The translations under genes were made by a program, and so were the position numbers. Below the pieces are notes generated by a model. That model was not told where the DNA came from. It did no database searches and was given only the letters and a program-made list of their open reading frames with translations. Positions 50,452-63,700 of a DNA stretch of 64,000 bases are shown here, in pieces; within the stretch, counting starts at the first letter, position 1, and each line of letters begins with the position of its first letter. Source of the DNA: Prosopocoilus inquinatus (lineage: Eukaryota > Arthropoda > Insecta > Coleoptera > Lucanidae); the NCBI GenBank assembly GCA_036172665.1, contig CM069873.1, positions 37,190,001 through 37,254,000 of the forward strand, written 5' to 3'.

Positions 50452-52984
50452 AGTTTTGAACGAAACAACACGTATTAGCGTTGTTCCTGTGATGTATCTA
50501 ATCGATCCTTACTTATCTACTATGTTATTTGAAGTTTCGATGGACTCCAGTAACTCTGATGTGAGATACGAAATTTTCGAACGCAGCAGAATCTGGAAAT
50601 AGTTTTAAATGAAACAACACGCATTAGCGTTGTTCCTGTGATGTATCTAATCGATCCTTACTCATCTATCATGTTATTTGACGTTTCGATGGACTCTAGT
50701 AACTCTGATGTGAGATACGAAGTTTTTGGACGCAGCAGGAGCTGGAAATAGTTTTAAACGAAACAACACGTATTAGCGTTGTTCCTGTGATGTATCTAAT
50801 CGCTCCTTACTTAGCTACTATGTTATTTGACGTTTCGATGGACTCCAGTAACTCTAATGTGAGATACGAAATTTTCGGACGCAGCAGAAGCTGGAAATAG
50901 TTTTAAACGAAACAACACGTATTAGCGTTGTTCCTGTGATGTATCTAATCGATCCTTACTCATCTATCATGTTATTTGACGTTTCGATGGACTCTAGTAA
51001 CTCTGATGTGAGATACGAAGTTTTTGGACGCAGCAGGAGCTGGAAATAGTTTTAAACGAAACAACACGTATTAGCGTTGTTCCTGTGATGTATCTAATCG
51101 ATCCTTACTCATCTATCATTATATTTGACGTTTGGATGGACTACAGTAACTCTGATGTGAGATACAAAGTTTACGGACGCAGCAGAAGCTGGAAATAGTT
51201 TTAATCGAAACAACACGCATTAGCGTTGTTCCTGTGATGTATCTAATCGATCCTTACTCATCTATCATGTTATTTGGCGTCTCGATGGACTCCAGTAACT
51301 CTGATGTGAGATACAAAGTTTTCGGACGCAGCAGAAGCTGGAAATAGTTTTAAACGAAACAACACGCATTAGCGTTGTTCCTGTGATGTATCTAATCGAT
51401 CCTTACTCATCTATCATGTTATTTGGCGTTTCGATGGACTCCAGAAACTTTGATGTGAGATACGAAGTTCTCGGACGCAGCTGAAGCTGGAAATAGTTTT
51501 AAATGAAACAACACGTATTAGCGTTGTTCCTGTGATGTATCTAATCGATCCTTACTCATCTATCATGTTATTTGAAGTTTGGATGGACTCCAGTAACTCT
51601 GATGTGAGATACAAAGTATTCGGACGCAGCAGAAGCTGGAAATAGTTTTAAACGAAACAACACGCATTAGCGTTGTTCCTGTGATGTATCTAATCGATCC
51701 TTACTCATCTATCATGTTATTTGGCGTTTCGATGGACTCCAGTAACTCTGATGTGAGATACAAAGTTTTCGGACGCAGCAGAAGCTGGAAATAGTTTTGA
51801 ACGAAACAACACGTATTAGCGTTGTTCCTGTGATGTATCTAATCGATCCTTACTCATCTATCATGTTATTTGGCGTTTCGATGGACTCCAGTAACTCTGA
51901 TGTGAGATACAAAGTTCTCGGACGCAGCTGAAGCTAGAAATAGATTTGAACGAAACAACACGTATTAGCGTTGTTCCTGTGATGTATCTAATCGATCCTT
52001 ACTTATCTACTATGTTATTTGAAGTTTCGATGAACTCCAGTAACTCTGATGTGAGATACGAAATTTTCGAACGCAGCAGAATCTGGAAATAGTTTTAAAT
52101 GGAACAACACGTATTAGCGTTGTTCCTGTGATGTATCTAATCGATCCTTACTTACCTATCATGTTATCTGACGTTTCGATGGACTCCAGTAACTCTAATG
52201 TGAGATACGAAATTTTCGGGCGCAGCAGAAGCTGGAAATAGTTTTGAACGAAACAACACGTATTAGCGTTGTTCCTGTGATGTATCTAATCGATCCTTAC
52301 TTATCTACTATGTTATTTGAAGTTTCGATGGACTCCAGTAACTCTGATGTGAGATACGAAATTTTCGAACGCAGCAGAATCTGGAAATAGTTTTAAATGA
52401 AACAACACGCATTAGCGTTGTTCCTGTGATGTATCTAATCGATCCTTACTCATCTATCATGTTATTTGACGTTTCGATGGACTCTAGTAACTCTGATGTG
52501 AGATACGAAGTTTTTGGACGCAGCAGGAGCTGGAAATAGTTTTAAACGAAACAACACGTATTAGCGTTGTTCCTGTGATGTATCTAATCGCTCCTTACTT
52601 AGCTACTATGTTATTTGACGTTTCGATGGACTCCAGTAACTCTAATGTGAGATACGAAATTTTCGGACGCAGCAGAAGCTGGAAATAGTTTTAAACGAAA
52701 CAACACGTATTAGCGTTGTTCCTGTGATGTATCTAATCGATCCTTACTCATCTATCATGTTATTTGACGTTTCGATGGACTCTAGTAACTCTGATGTGAG
52801 ATACGAAGTTTTTGGACGCAGCAGGAGCTGGAAATAGTTTTAAACGAAACAACACGTATTAGCGTTGTTCCTGTGATGTATCTAATCGCTCCTTACTTAG
52901 CTACTATGTTATTTGACGTTTCGATGGACTCCAGTAACTCTAATGTGAGATACGAAATTTTCGGACGCAGCAGAAGCTGGAAAT

Positions 52985-53131
52985 AGTTTTAAACGAAACA
53001 ACACGTATTAGCGTTGTTCCTGTGATGTATCTAATCGATCCTTACTCATCTATCATGTTATTTGACGTTTGGATGGACTCCAGTAACTGATGTGAGATAC
53101 AAAGTTCTCGGACGCAGCAGAAGCTGGAAAT
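52985..53131 (+). repeat. 147-bp monomer (two-base deletion)
   Basis: AGTAACTCTGATG is shortened to AGTAACTGATG, the loss of one CT from CTCT. The following monomer is also unusual (GACGATTGG, CTGATATGAG). Confidence 0.9.
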
Positions 53132-56100
53132 AGTTTTGAACGAAACAACACGTATTAGCGTTGTTCCTGTGATGTATCTAATCGATCCTTACTTATCTAT
53201 CATGTTATCTGACGATTGGATGGACTCCAGTAACTCTGATATGAGATACAATGTTTTCGGACGCAGCAGAAGCTGGAGATAGTTTTAAACGAAACAACAC
53301 GCATTAGCGTTGTTCCTGTGATGTATCTAATCGATCCTTACTCATCTATCATGTTATTTGGCGTTTCGATGGACTCCAGTAACTCTGATGTGAGATACAA
53401 AGTTTTCGGACGCAGCAGAAGCTGGAAATAGTTTTGAACGAAACAACACGTATTAGCGTTGTTCCTGTGATGTATCTAATGGATCCTTACTCATCTATCA
53501 TGTTATTTGACGTTTCGATGGACTCTAGTAACTCTGATGTGAGATACGAAGTTTTTGGACGCAGCAGGAGCTGGAAATAGTTTTAAACGAAACAACACGT
53601 ATTAGCGTTGTTCCTGTGATGTATCTAATCGATCCTTACTCATCTATCATGTTATTTGACGTTTGGATGGACTCCAGTAACTCTGATGTGAGATACAATG
53701 TTCTCGGACGCAGCAGAAGCTGGAAATAGTTTTGAACGAAACAACACGTATTAGCGTTGTTCCTGTGATGTATCTAATCGATCCTTACTCATCTATCATG
53801 TTATTTGACGTTTGGATGGACTCCAGTAACTCTGATGTGAGATACAAAGTATTCGGACGCAGCAGAAGCTGGAAATAGTTTTAAACGAAACAACACGCAT
53901 TAGCGTTATTCCTGTGATGTATCTAATCGATCCTTACTCATCTATCATGTTATTTGGCGTTTCGATGGACTCCAGTAACTCTGATGTGAGATACAAAGTT
54001 TTCGGACGCAGCAGAAGCTGGAAATAGTTTTGAACGAAACAACACGTATTAGCGTTGTTCCTGTGATGTATCTAATCGATCCTTACTCATCTATCATGTT
54101 ATTTGGCGTTTCGATGGACTCCAGTAACTCTGATGTGAGATACAAAGTTCTCGGGCGCAGCTGAAGCTAGAAATAGTTTTGAACGAAACAACACGTATTA
54201 GCGTTGTTCCTGTGATGTATCTAATCGATCCTTACTCATCTATCATGATATTTGACGTTTGAATGGACTCCAGTAACTCTGATGTGAGATACAAAGTTCT
54301 CGGACGCAGCAGAAGCTGGAAATACTTTTAAACGAAACAACACGCATTAGCGTTGTTCCTGTGATGTATCTAATCGATCCTTACTCATCTATCATTATAT
54401 TTGACGTTTGGATGGACTACAGTAACTCTGATGTGAGATACAAAGTTTACAGACGCAGCAGAAGCTAGAAATAGTTTTGAACGAAACAACACGTATTAGC
54501 GTTGTTCCTGTGATGTATCTAATCGATCCTTACTTATCTACTATGTTATTTGAAGTTTCGATGGACTCCAGTAACTCTAATGTGAGATACGAAATTTTCG
54601 GGCGCAGCAGAAGCTGGAAATAGTTTTGAACGAAACAACACGCATTAGCGTTGTTCCTGTGATGTATCTAATCGATCCTTACTCATCTATCATGTTATTT
54701 GGCGTTTCGATGGACTCCAGTAACTCTGATGTGAGATACAAAGTTCTCGGACGCAGCTGAAGCTAGAAATAGTTTTGAACGAAACAACACGTATTAGCGT
54801 TGTTCCTGTGATGTATCTAATCGATCCTTACTTATCTACTATGTTATTTGACGTTTCGATGGACTCTAGTAACTCTGATGTGAGATACGAAATTTTCGAA
54901 CGCAGCAGAATCTGGAAATAGTTTTAAAAGAAACAACACGTATTAGCGTTGTTCCTGTGATGTATCTAATCGATCCTTACTTACCTATCATGTTATCTGA
55001 CGTTTCGATGGACTCCAGTAACTCTAATGTGAGATACGAAATTTTCGGGCGCAGCAGAAGCTGGAAATAGTTTTGAACGAAACAACACGCATTAGCGTTG
55101 TTCCTGTGATGTATCTAATCGATCCTTACTCATCTATCATGTTATTTGGCGTTTCGATGGACTCCAGTAACTCTGATGTGAGATACAAAGTTCTCGGACG
55201 CAGCTGAAGCTAGAAATAGTTTTGAACGAAACAACACGTATTAGCGTTGTTCCTGTGATGTATCTAATCGATCCTTACTCATCTACTATGTTATTTGACG
55301 TTTCGATGGACTCTAGTAACTCTGATGTGAGATACGAAGTTTTTGGACGCAGCAGGAGCTGGAAATAGTTTTAAACGAAACAACACGTATTAGCGTTGTT
55401 CCTGTGATGTATCTAATCGATCCTTACTCATCCATCATGTTATTTGAGGTTTGGATGGACTCCAGTAACTCTGATGTGAGATACAATGTTCTCGGACGCA
55501 GCAGAAGCTGGAAATAGTTTTGAACGAAACAACACGTATTAGCGTTGTTCCTGTGATGTATCTAATCGATCCTTACTCATCTATCATGTTATTTGACGTT
55601 TGGATGGACTCCAGTAACTCTGATGTGAGATACAAAGTTTTCGGACGCAGCAGAAGCTGGAAATAGTTTTAAACGAAACAACACGCATTACCGTTGTTCC
55701 TGTGATGTATCTAATCGATCCTTACTCATCTATCATGTTATTTGGCGTCTCGATGGACTCCAGTAACTCTGATGTGAGATACAAAGTTTTCGGACGCAGC
55801 AGAAGCTGGAAATAGTTTTAATCGAAACAACACGCATTAGCGTTGTTCCTGTGATGTATCTAATCGATCCTTACTCATCTATCATGTTATTTGACGTTTG
55901 GATGGACTCCAGTAGCTCTGATGTGAGATACAAAGTTCTCGGACGCAGCAGAAGCTGGAAATAGTTTTGAACGAAACAAAACGTATTAGCGTTGTTCCTG
56001 TGATGTATCTAATCCATCCTTACTTATCTACTATGTTATTTGACGTTTCGATGGACTCTAGTAACTCTGATGTGAGATACGAAATTTTCGATCGTAGCAG

Positions 56101-57452
56101 AATCGGGAAATAGTTTTAAATGAAACAACACGCATTAGCGTTGTTCCTGTGATGTATCTAATCGATCCTTACTCATCTATCATGTTATTTGACGTTTGGA
56201 TGGACTCCAGTAACTCTGATGTGAGATACAAAGTTCTCGGACGCAGCAGAAGCTGGAAATAGTTTTGAACGAAACAACACGTATTAGCGTTGTTCCTGTG
56301 ATGTATCTAATCGATCCTTACTTATCTACTATGTTATTTGACGTTTCGATGGACTCCAGTAACTCTGATGTGAGAGACGAAATTTTCGAACGCAGCAGAA
56401 TCTGGAAATAGTTTTAAATGAAACAACACGCATTAGCGTTGTTCCTGTGATGTATCTAATCGATCCTTACTCATCTATAATGTTATTTGACGTTTCGATG
56501 GACTCTAGTAACTCTGATGTGAGATACAAAGTTCTCGGACGCAGCAGAAGCTGGAAATAGTTTTAATCGAAACAACACGCATTACCGTTGTTCCTGTGAT
56601 GTATCTAATCGATCCTTACTCATCTATCATGTTATTTGACGTTTGGATGGACTCCAGTAACTCTGATGTGAGATACAAAATTTTCGGACGCAGCAGAAGC
56701 TGGAAATAGTTTTAAACGAAACAACACGTATTAGCGTTGTTCCTGTGATGTATCTAATCGATCCTTACTCATCTATCATGTTATTTGACGTTTCGATGGA
56801 CTCCAGTAACTCTAATGTGAGATACGAAATTTTCGGACGCAGCAGAAGCTGGAAATAGTTTTAAATGAAACAACACGCATTAGCGTTGTTCCTGTGATGT
56901 ATCTAATGGATCCTTACTCATCTATCATGTTATTTGACGTTTCGATGGACTCTAGTAACTCTGATGTCAGATACGAAGTTTTTGGACGCAGCAGGAGCTG
57001 GAAATAGTTTTAAACGAAACAACACGTATTAGCGTTGTTCCTGTGATGTATCTAATCGATCCTTACTCATCTATCATGTTATTTGACGTTTGGATGGATT
57101 CCAGTAACTCTGATGTGAGATACAAAGTATTCGGACGCAGCAGAAGCTGGAAATAGTTTTAAACGAAACAACACGCATTAGCGTTGTTCCTGTGATGTAT
57201 CTAATCGATCCTTACTCATCTATCATGTTATTTGGCGTTTCGATGGACTCCAGTAACTTTGATGTGAGATACAAAGTTTTCGGACGCAGCAGAAGCTGGA
57301 AATAGTTTTGAACGAAACAACACGTATTAGCGTTGTTCCTGTGATGTATCTAATCGATCCTTACTCATCTATCATGTTATTTGGCGTTTCGATGGACTCC
57401 AGTAACTCTGATGTGAGATACAAAGTTCTCGGACGCAGCTGAAGCTAGAAAT

Positions 57453-58048
57453 AGTTTTGAACGAAACAACACGTATTAGCGTTGTTCCTGTGATGTATCT
57501 AATCGATCCTTACTTATCTACTATGTTATTTGAAGTTTCGATGAACTCCAGTAACTCTGATGTGAGATACGAAATTTTCGAACGCAGCAGAATCTGGAAA
57601 TAGTTTTAAATGAAACAACACGTATTAGCGTTGTTCCTGTGATGTATCTAATCGATCCTTACTTACCTATCATGTTATCTGACGTTTCGATGGACTCCAG
57701 TAACTCTAATGTGAGATACGAAATTTTCGGGCGCAGCAGAAGCTGGAAATAGTTTTGAACGAAACAACACGTATTAGCGTTGTTCCTGTGATGTATCTAA
57801 TCGATCCTTACTTATCTACTATGTTATTTGAAGTTTCGATGAACTCCAGTAACTCTGATGTGAGATACGAAATTTTCGAACGCAGCAGAATCTGGAAATA
57901 GTTTTAAATGAAACAACACGTATTAGCGTTGTTCCTGTGATGTATCTAATCGATCCTTACTTACCTATCATGTTATCTGACGTTTCGATGGACTCCAGTA
58001 ACTCTAATGTGAGATACGAAATTTTCGGGCGCAGCAGAAGCTGGAAAT
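57453..58048 (+). repeat. Two tandem dimers, second copy
   Basis: Exact positional counterpart of 49856-50451 in the second 51-monomer unit. It has the same two alternating types and the same half unit after it. Confidence 0.75.
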
Positions 58049-60581
58049 AGTTTTGAACGAAACAACACGTATTAGCGTTGTTCCTGTGATGTATCTAATC
58101 GATCCTTACTTATCTACTATGTTATTTGAAGTTTCGATGGACTCCAGTAACTCTGATGTGAGATACGAAATTTTCGAACGCAGCAGAATCTGGAAATAGT
58201 TTTAAATGAAACAACACGCATTAGCGTTGTTCCTGTGATGTATCTAATCGATCCTTACTCATCTATCATGTTATTTGACGTTTCGATGGACTCTAGTAAC
58301 TCTGATGTGAGATACGAAGTTTTTGGACGCAGCAGGAGCTGGAAATAGTTTTAAACGAAACAACACGTATTAGCGTTGTTCCTGTGATGTATCTAATCGC
58401 TCCTTACTTAGCTACTATGTTATTTGACGTTTCGATGGACTCCAGTAACTCTAATGTGAGATACGAAATTTTCGGACGCAGCAGAAGCTGGAAATAGTTT
58501 TAAACGAAACAACACGTATTAGCGTTGTTCCTGTGATGTATCTAATCGATCCTTACTCATCTATCATGTTATTTGACGTTTCGATGGACTCTAGTAACTC
58601 TGATGTGAGATACGAAGTTTTTGGACGCAGCAGGAGCTGGAAATAGTTTTAAACGAAACAACACGTATTAGCGTTGTTCCTGTGATGTATCTAATCGATC
58701 CTTACTCATCTATCATTATATTTGACGTTTGGATGGACTACAGTAACTCTGATGTGAGATACAAAGTTTACGGACGCAGCAGAAGCTGGAAATAGTTTTA
58801 ATCGAAACAACACGCATTAGCGTTGTTCCTGTGATGTATCTAATCGATCCTTACTCATCTATCATGTTATTTGGCGTCTCGATGGACTCCAGTAACTCTG
58901 ATGTGAGATACAAAGTTTTCGGACGCAGCAGAAGCTGGAAATAGTTTTAAACGAAACAACACGCATTAGCGTTGTTCCTGTGATGTATCTAATCGATCCT
59001 TACTCATCTATCATGTTATTTGGCGTTTCGATGGACTCCAGAAACTTTGATGTGAGATACGAAGTTCTCGGACGCAGCTGAAGCTGGAAATAGTTTTAAA
59101 TGAAACAACACCTATTAGCGTTGTTCCTGTGATGTATCTAATCGATCCTTACTCATCTATCATGTTATTTGACGTTTGGATGGACTCCAGTAACTCTGAT
59201 GTGAGATACAAAGTATTCGGACGCAGCAGAAGCTGGAAATAGTTTTAAACGAAACAACACGCATTAGCGTTGTTCCTGTGATGTATCTAATCGATCCTTA
59301 CTCATCTATCATGTTATTTGGCGTTTCGATGGACTCCAGTAACTCTGATGTGAGATACAAAGTTTTCGGACGCAGCAGAAGCTGGAAATAGTTTTGAACG
59401 AAACAACACGTATTAGCGTTGTTCCTGTGATGTATCTAATCGATCCTTACTCATCTATCATGTTATTTGGCGTTTCGATGGACTCCAGTAACTCTGATGT
59501 GAGATACAAAGTTCTCGGACGCAGCTGAAGCTAGAAATAGATTTGAACGAAACAACACGTATTAGCGTTGTTCCTGTGATGTATCTAATCGATCCTTACT
59601 TATCTACTATGTTATTTGAAGTTTCGATGAACTCCAGTAACTCTGATGTGAGATACGAAATTTTCGAACGCAGCAGAATCTGGAAATAGTTTTAAATGGA
59701 ACAACACGTATTAGCGTTGTTCCTGTGATGTATCTAATCGATCCTTACTTACCTATCATGTTATCTGACGTTTCGATGGACTCCAGTAACTCTAATGTGA
59801 GATACGAAATTTTCGGGCGCAGCAGAAGCTGGAAATAGTTTTGAACGAAACAACACGTATTAGCGTTGTTCCTGTGATGTATCTAATCGATCCTTACTTA
59901 TCTACTATGTTATTTGAAGTTTCGATGGACTCCAGTAACTCTGATGTGAGATACGAAATTTTCGAACGCAGCAGAATCTGGAAATAGTTTTAAATGAAAC
60001 AACACGCATTAGCGTTGTTCCTGTGATGTATCTAATCGATCCTTACTCATCTATCATGTTATTTGACGTTTCGATGGACTCTAGTAACTCTGATGTGAGA
60101 TACGAAGTTTTTGGACGCAGCAGGAGCTGGAAATAGTTTTAAACGAAACAACACGTATTAGCGTTGTTCCTGTGATGTATCTAATCGCTCCTTACTTAGC
60201 TACTATGTTATTTGACGTTTCGATGGACTCCAGTAACTCTAATGTGAGATACGAAATTTTCGGACGCAGCAGAAGCTGGAAATAGTTTTAAACGAAACAA
60301 CACGTATTAGCGTTGTTCCTGTGATGTATCTAATCGATCCTTACTCATCTATCATGTTATTTGACGTTTCGATGGACTCTAGTAACTCTGATGTGAGATA
60401 CGAAGTTTTTGGACGCAGCAGGAGCTGGAAATAGTTTTAAACGAAACAACACGTATTAGCGTTGTTCCTGTGATGTATCTAATCGCTCCTTACTTAGCTA
60501 CTATGTTATTTGACGTTTCGATGGACTCCAGTAACTCTAATGTGAGATACGAAATTTTCGGACGCAGCAGAAGCTGGAAAT

Positions 60582-60728
60582 AGTTTTAAACGAAACAACA
60601 CGTATTAGCGTTGTTCCTGTGATGTATCTAATCGATCCTTACTCATCTATCATGTTATTTGACGTTTGGATGGACTCCAGTAACTGATGTGAGATACAAA
60701 GTTCTCGGACGCAGCAGAAGCTGGAAAT
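60582..60728 (+). repeat. 147-bp monomer (two-base deletion), second copy
   Basis: Counterpart of 52985-53131 with the identical CT loss and the same unusual next monomer. It confirms that the deletion preceded the 7597-bp duplication. Confidence 0.9.
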
Positions 60729-63700
60729 AGTTTTGAACGAAACAACACGTATTAGCGTTGTTCCTGTGATGTATCTAATCGATCCTTACTTATCTATCAT
60801 GTTATCTGACGATTGGATGGACTCCAGTAACTCTGATATGAGATACAATGTTTTCGGACGCAGCAGAAGCTGGAGATAGTTTTAAACGAAACAACACGCA
60901 TTAGCGTTGTTCCTGTGATGTATCTAATCGATCCTTACTCATCTATCATGTTATTTGGCGTTTCGATGGACTCCAGTAACTCTGATGTGAGATACAAAAT
61001 TTTCGGACGCAGCAGAAGCTGGAAATAGTTTTGAACGAAACAACACGTATTAGCGTTGTTCCTGTGATGTATCTAATGGATCCTTACTCATCTATCATGT
61101 TATTTGACGTTTCGATGGACTCTAGTAACTCTGATGTGAGATACGAAGTTTTTGGACGCAGCAGGAGCTGGAAATAGTTTTAAACGAAACAACACGTATT
61201 AGCGTTGTTCCTGTGATGTATCTAATCGATCCTTACTCATCTATCATGTTATTTGACGTTTGGATGGACTCCAGTAACTCTGATGTGAGATACAATGTTC
61301 TCGGACGCAGCAGAAGCTGGAAATAGTTTTGAACAAAACAACACGTATTAGCGTTGTTCCTGTGATGTATCTAATCGATCCTTACTCATCTATCATGTTA
61401 TTTGACGTTTGGATGGACTCCAGTAACTCTGATGTGAGATACAAAGTATTCGGACGCAGCAGAAGCTGGAAATAGTTTTAAACGAAACAACACGCATTAG
61501 CGTTATTCCTGTGATGTATCTAATCGATCCTTACTCATCTATCATGTTATTTGGCGTTTCGATGGACTCCAGTAACTCTGATGTGAGATACAAAGTTTTC
61601 GGACGCAGCAGAAGCTGGAAATAGTTTTGAACGAAACAACACGTATTAGCGTTGTTCCTGTGATGTATCTAATCGATCCTTACTCATCTATCATGTTATT
61701 TGGCGTTTCGATGGACTCCAGTAACTCTGATGTGAGATACAAAGTTCTCGGGCGCAGCTGAAGCTAGAAATAGTTTTGAACGAAACAACACGTATTGGCG
61801 TTGTTCCTGTGATGTATCTAATCGATCCTTACTCATCTATCATGATATTTGACGTTTGAATGGACTCCAGTAACTCTGATGTGAGATACAAAGTTCTCGG
61901 ACGCAGCAGAAGCTGGAAATACTTTTAAACGAAACAACACGCATTAGCGTTGTTCCTGTGATGTATCTAATCGATCCTTACTCATCTATCATTATATTTG
62001 ACGTTTGGATGGACTACAGTAACTCTGATGTGAGATACAAAGTTTACAGACGCAGCAGAAGCTAGAAATAGTTTTGAACGAAACAACACGTATTAGCGTT
62101 GTTCCTGTGATGTATCTAATCGATCCTTACTTATCTACTATGTTATTTGAAGTGTCGATGGACTCCAGTAACTCTAATGTGAGATACGAAATTTTCGGGC
62201 GCAGCAGAAGCTGGAAATAGTTTTGAACGAAACAACACGCATTAGCGTTGTTCCTGTGATGTATCTAATCGATCCTTACTCATCTATCATGTTATTTGGC
62301 GTTTCGATGGACTCCAGTAACTCTGATGTGAGATACAAAGTTCTCGGACGCAGCTGAAGCTAGAAATAGTTTTGAACGAAACAACACGTATTAGCGTTGT
62401 TCCTGTGATGTATCTAATCGATCCTTACTTATCTACTATGTTATTTGACGTTTCGATGGACTCTAGTAACTCTGATGTGAGATACGAAATTTTCGAACGC
62501 AGCAGAATCTGGAAATAGTTTTAAGAGAAACAACACGTATTAGCGTTGTTCCTGTGATGTATCTAATCGATCCTTACTTACCTATCATGTTATCTGACGT
62601 TTCGATGGACTCCAGTAACTCTAATGTGAGATACGAAATTTTCGGGCGCAGCAGAAGCTGGAAATAGTTTTGAACGAAACAACACGCATTAGCGTTGTTC
62701 CTGTGATGTATCTAATCGATCCTTACTCATCTATCATGTTATTTGGCGTTTCGATGGACTCCAGTAACTCTGATGTGAGATACAAAGTTCTCGGACGCAG
62801 CTGAAGCTAGAAATAGTTTTGAACGAAACAACACGTATTAGCGTTGTTCCTGTGATGTATCTAATCGATCCTTACTCATCTACTATGTTATTTGACGTTT
62901 CGATGGACTCTAGTAACTCTGATGTGAGATACGAAGTTTTTGGACGCAGCAGGAGCTGGAAATAGTTTTAAACGAAACAACACGTATTAGCGTTGTTCCT
63001 GTGATGTATCTAATCGATCCTTACTCATCCATCATGTTATTTGAGGTTTGGATGGACTCCAGTAACTCTGATGTGAGATACAATGTTCTCGGACGCAGCA
63101 GAAGCTGGAAATAGTTTTGAACGAAACAACACGTATTAGCGTTGTTCCTGTGATGTATCTAATCGATCCTTACTCATCTATCATGTTATTTGACGTTTGG
63201 ATGGACTCCAGTAACTCTGATGTGAGATACAAAGTTTTCGGACGCAGCAGAAGCTGGAAATAGTTTTAAACGAAACAACACGCATTACCGTTGTTCCTGT
63301 GATGTATCTAATCGATCCTTACTCATCTATCATGTTATTTGGCGTCTCGATGGACTCCAGTAACTCTGATGTGAGATACAAAGTTTTCGGACGCAGCAGA
63401 AGCTGGAAATAGTTTTAATCGAAACAACACGCATTAGCGTTGTTCCTGTGATGTATCTAATCGATCCTTACTCATCTATCATGTTATTTGACGTTTGGAT
63501 GGACTCCAGTAGCTCTGATGTGAGATACAAAGTTCTCGGACACAGCAGAAGCTGGAAATAGTTTTGAACGAAACAAAACGTATTAGCGTTGTTCCTGTGA
63601 TGTATCTAATCGATCCTTACTTATCTACTATGTTATTTGACGTTTCGATGGACTCTAGTAACTCTGATGTGAGATACGAAATTTTCGATCGTAGCAGAAT

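Larger units (their letters stand above)
49233..56829 (+). repeat. 51-monomer tandem duplication, copy 1 (7597 bp)
   Basis: Every distinctive monomer recurs 7597 bp later: GATGTCAGATACG (49371 and 56968), GATCGTAGCAGAATCGGG (56088 and 63685), GAGAGACG (56372 and 63969), the 147-bp monomer, and CTACAG with TTTACAGACG near 54450. The left edge is fixed by GAGGTACAAAGTTTT here versus GAGATACGAAATTTT at the corresponding place. The unit is 51 times 149 minus the 2 bp lost in the 147-bp monomer. Inside it is a nested 12- to 14-monomer repeat (near 49.6-51.0 and 51.7-53.0 kb). Confidence 0.85.
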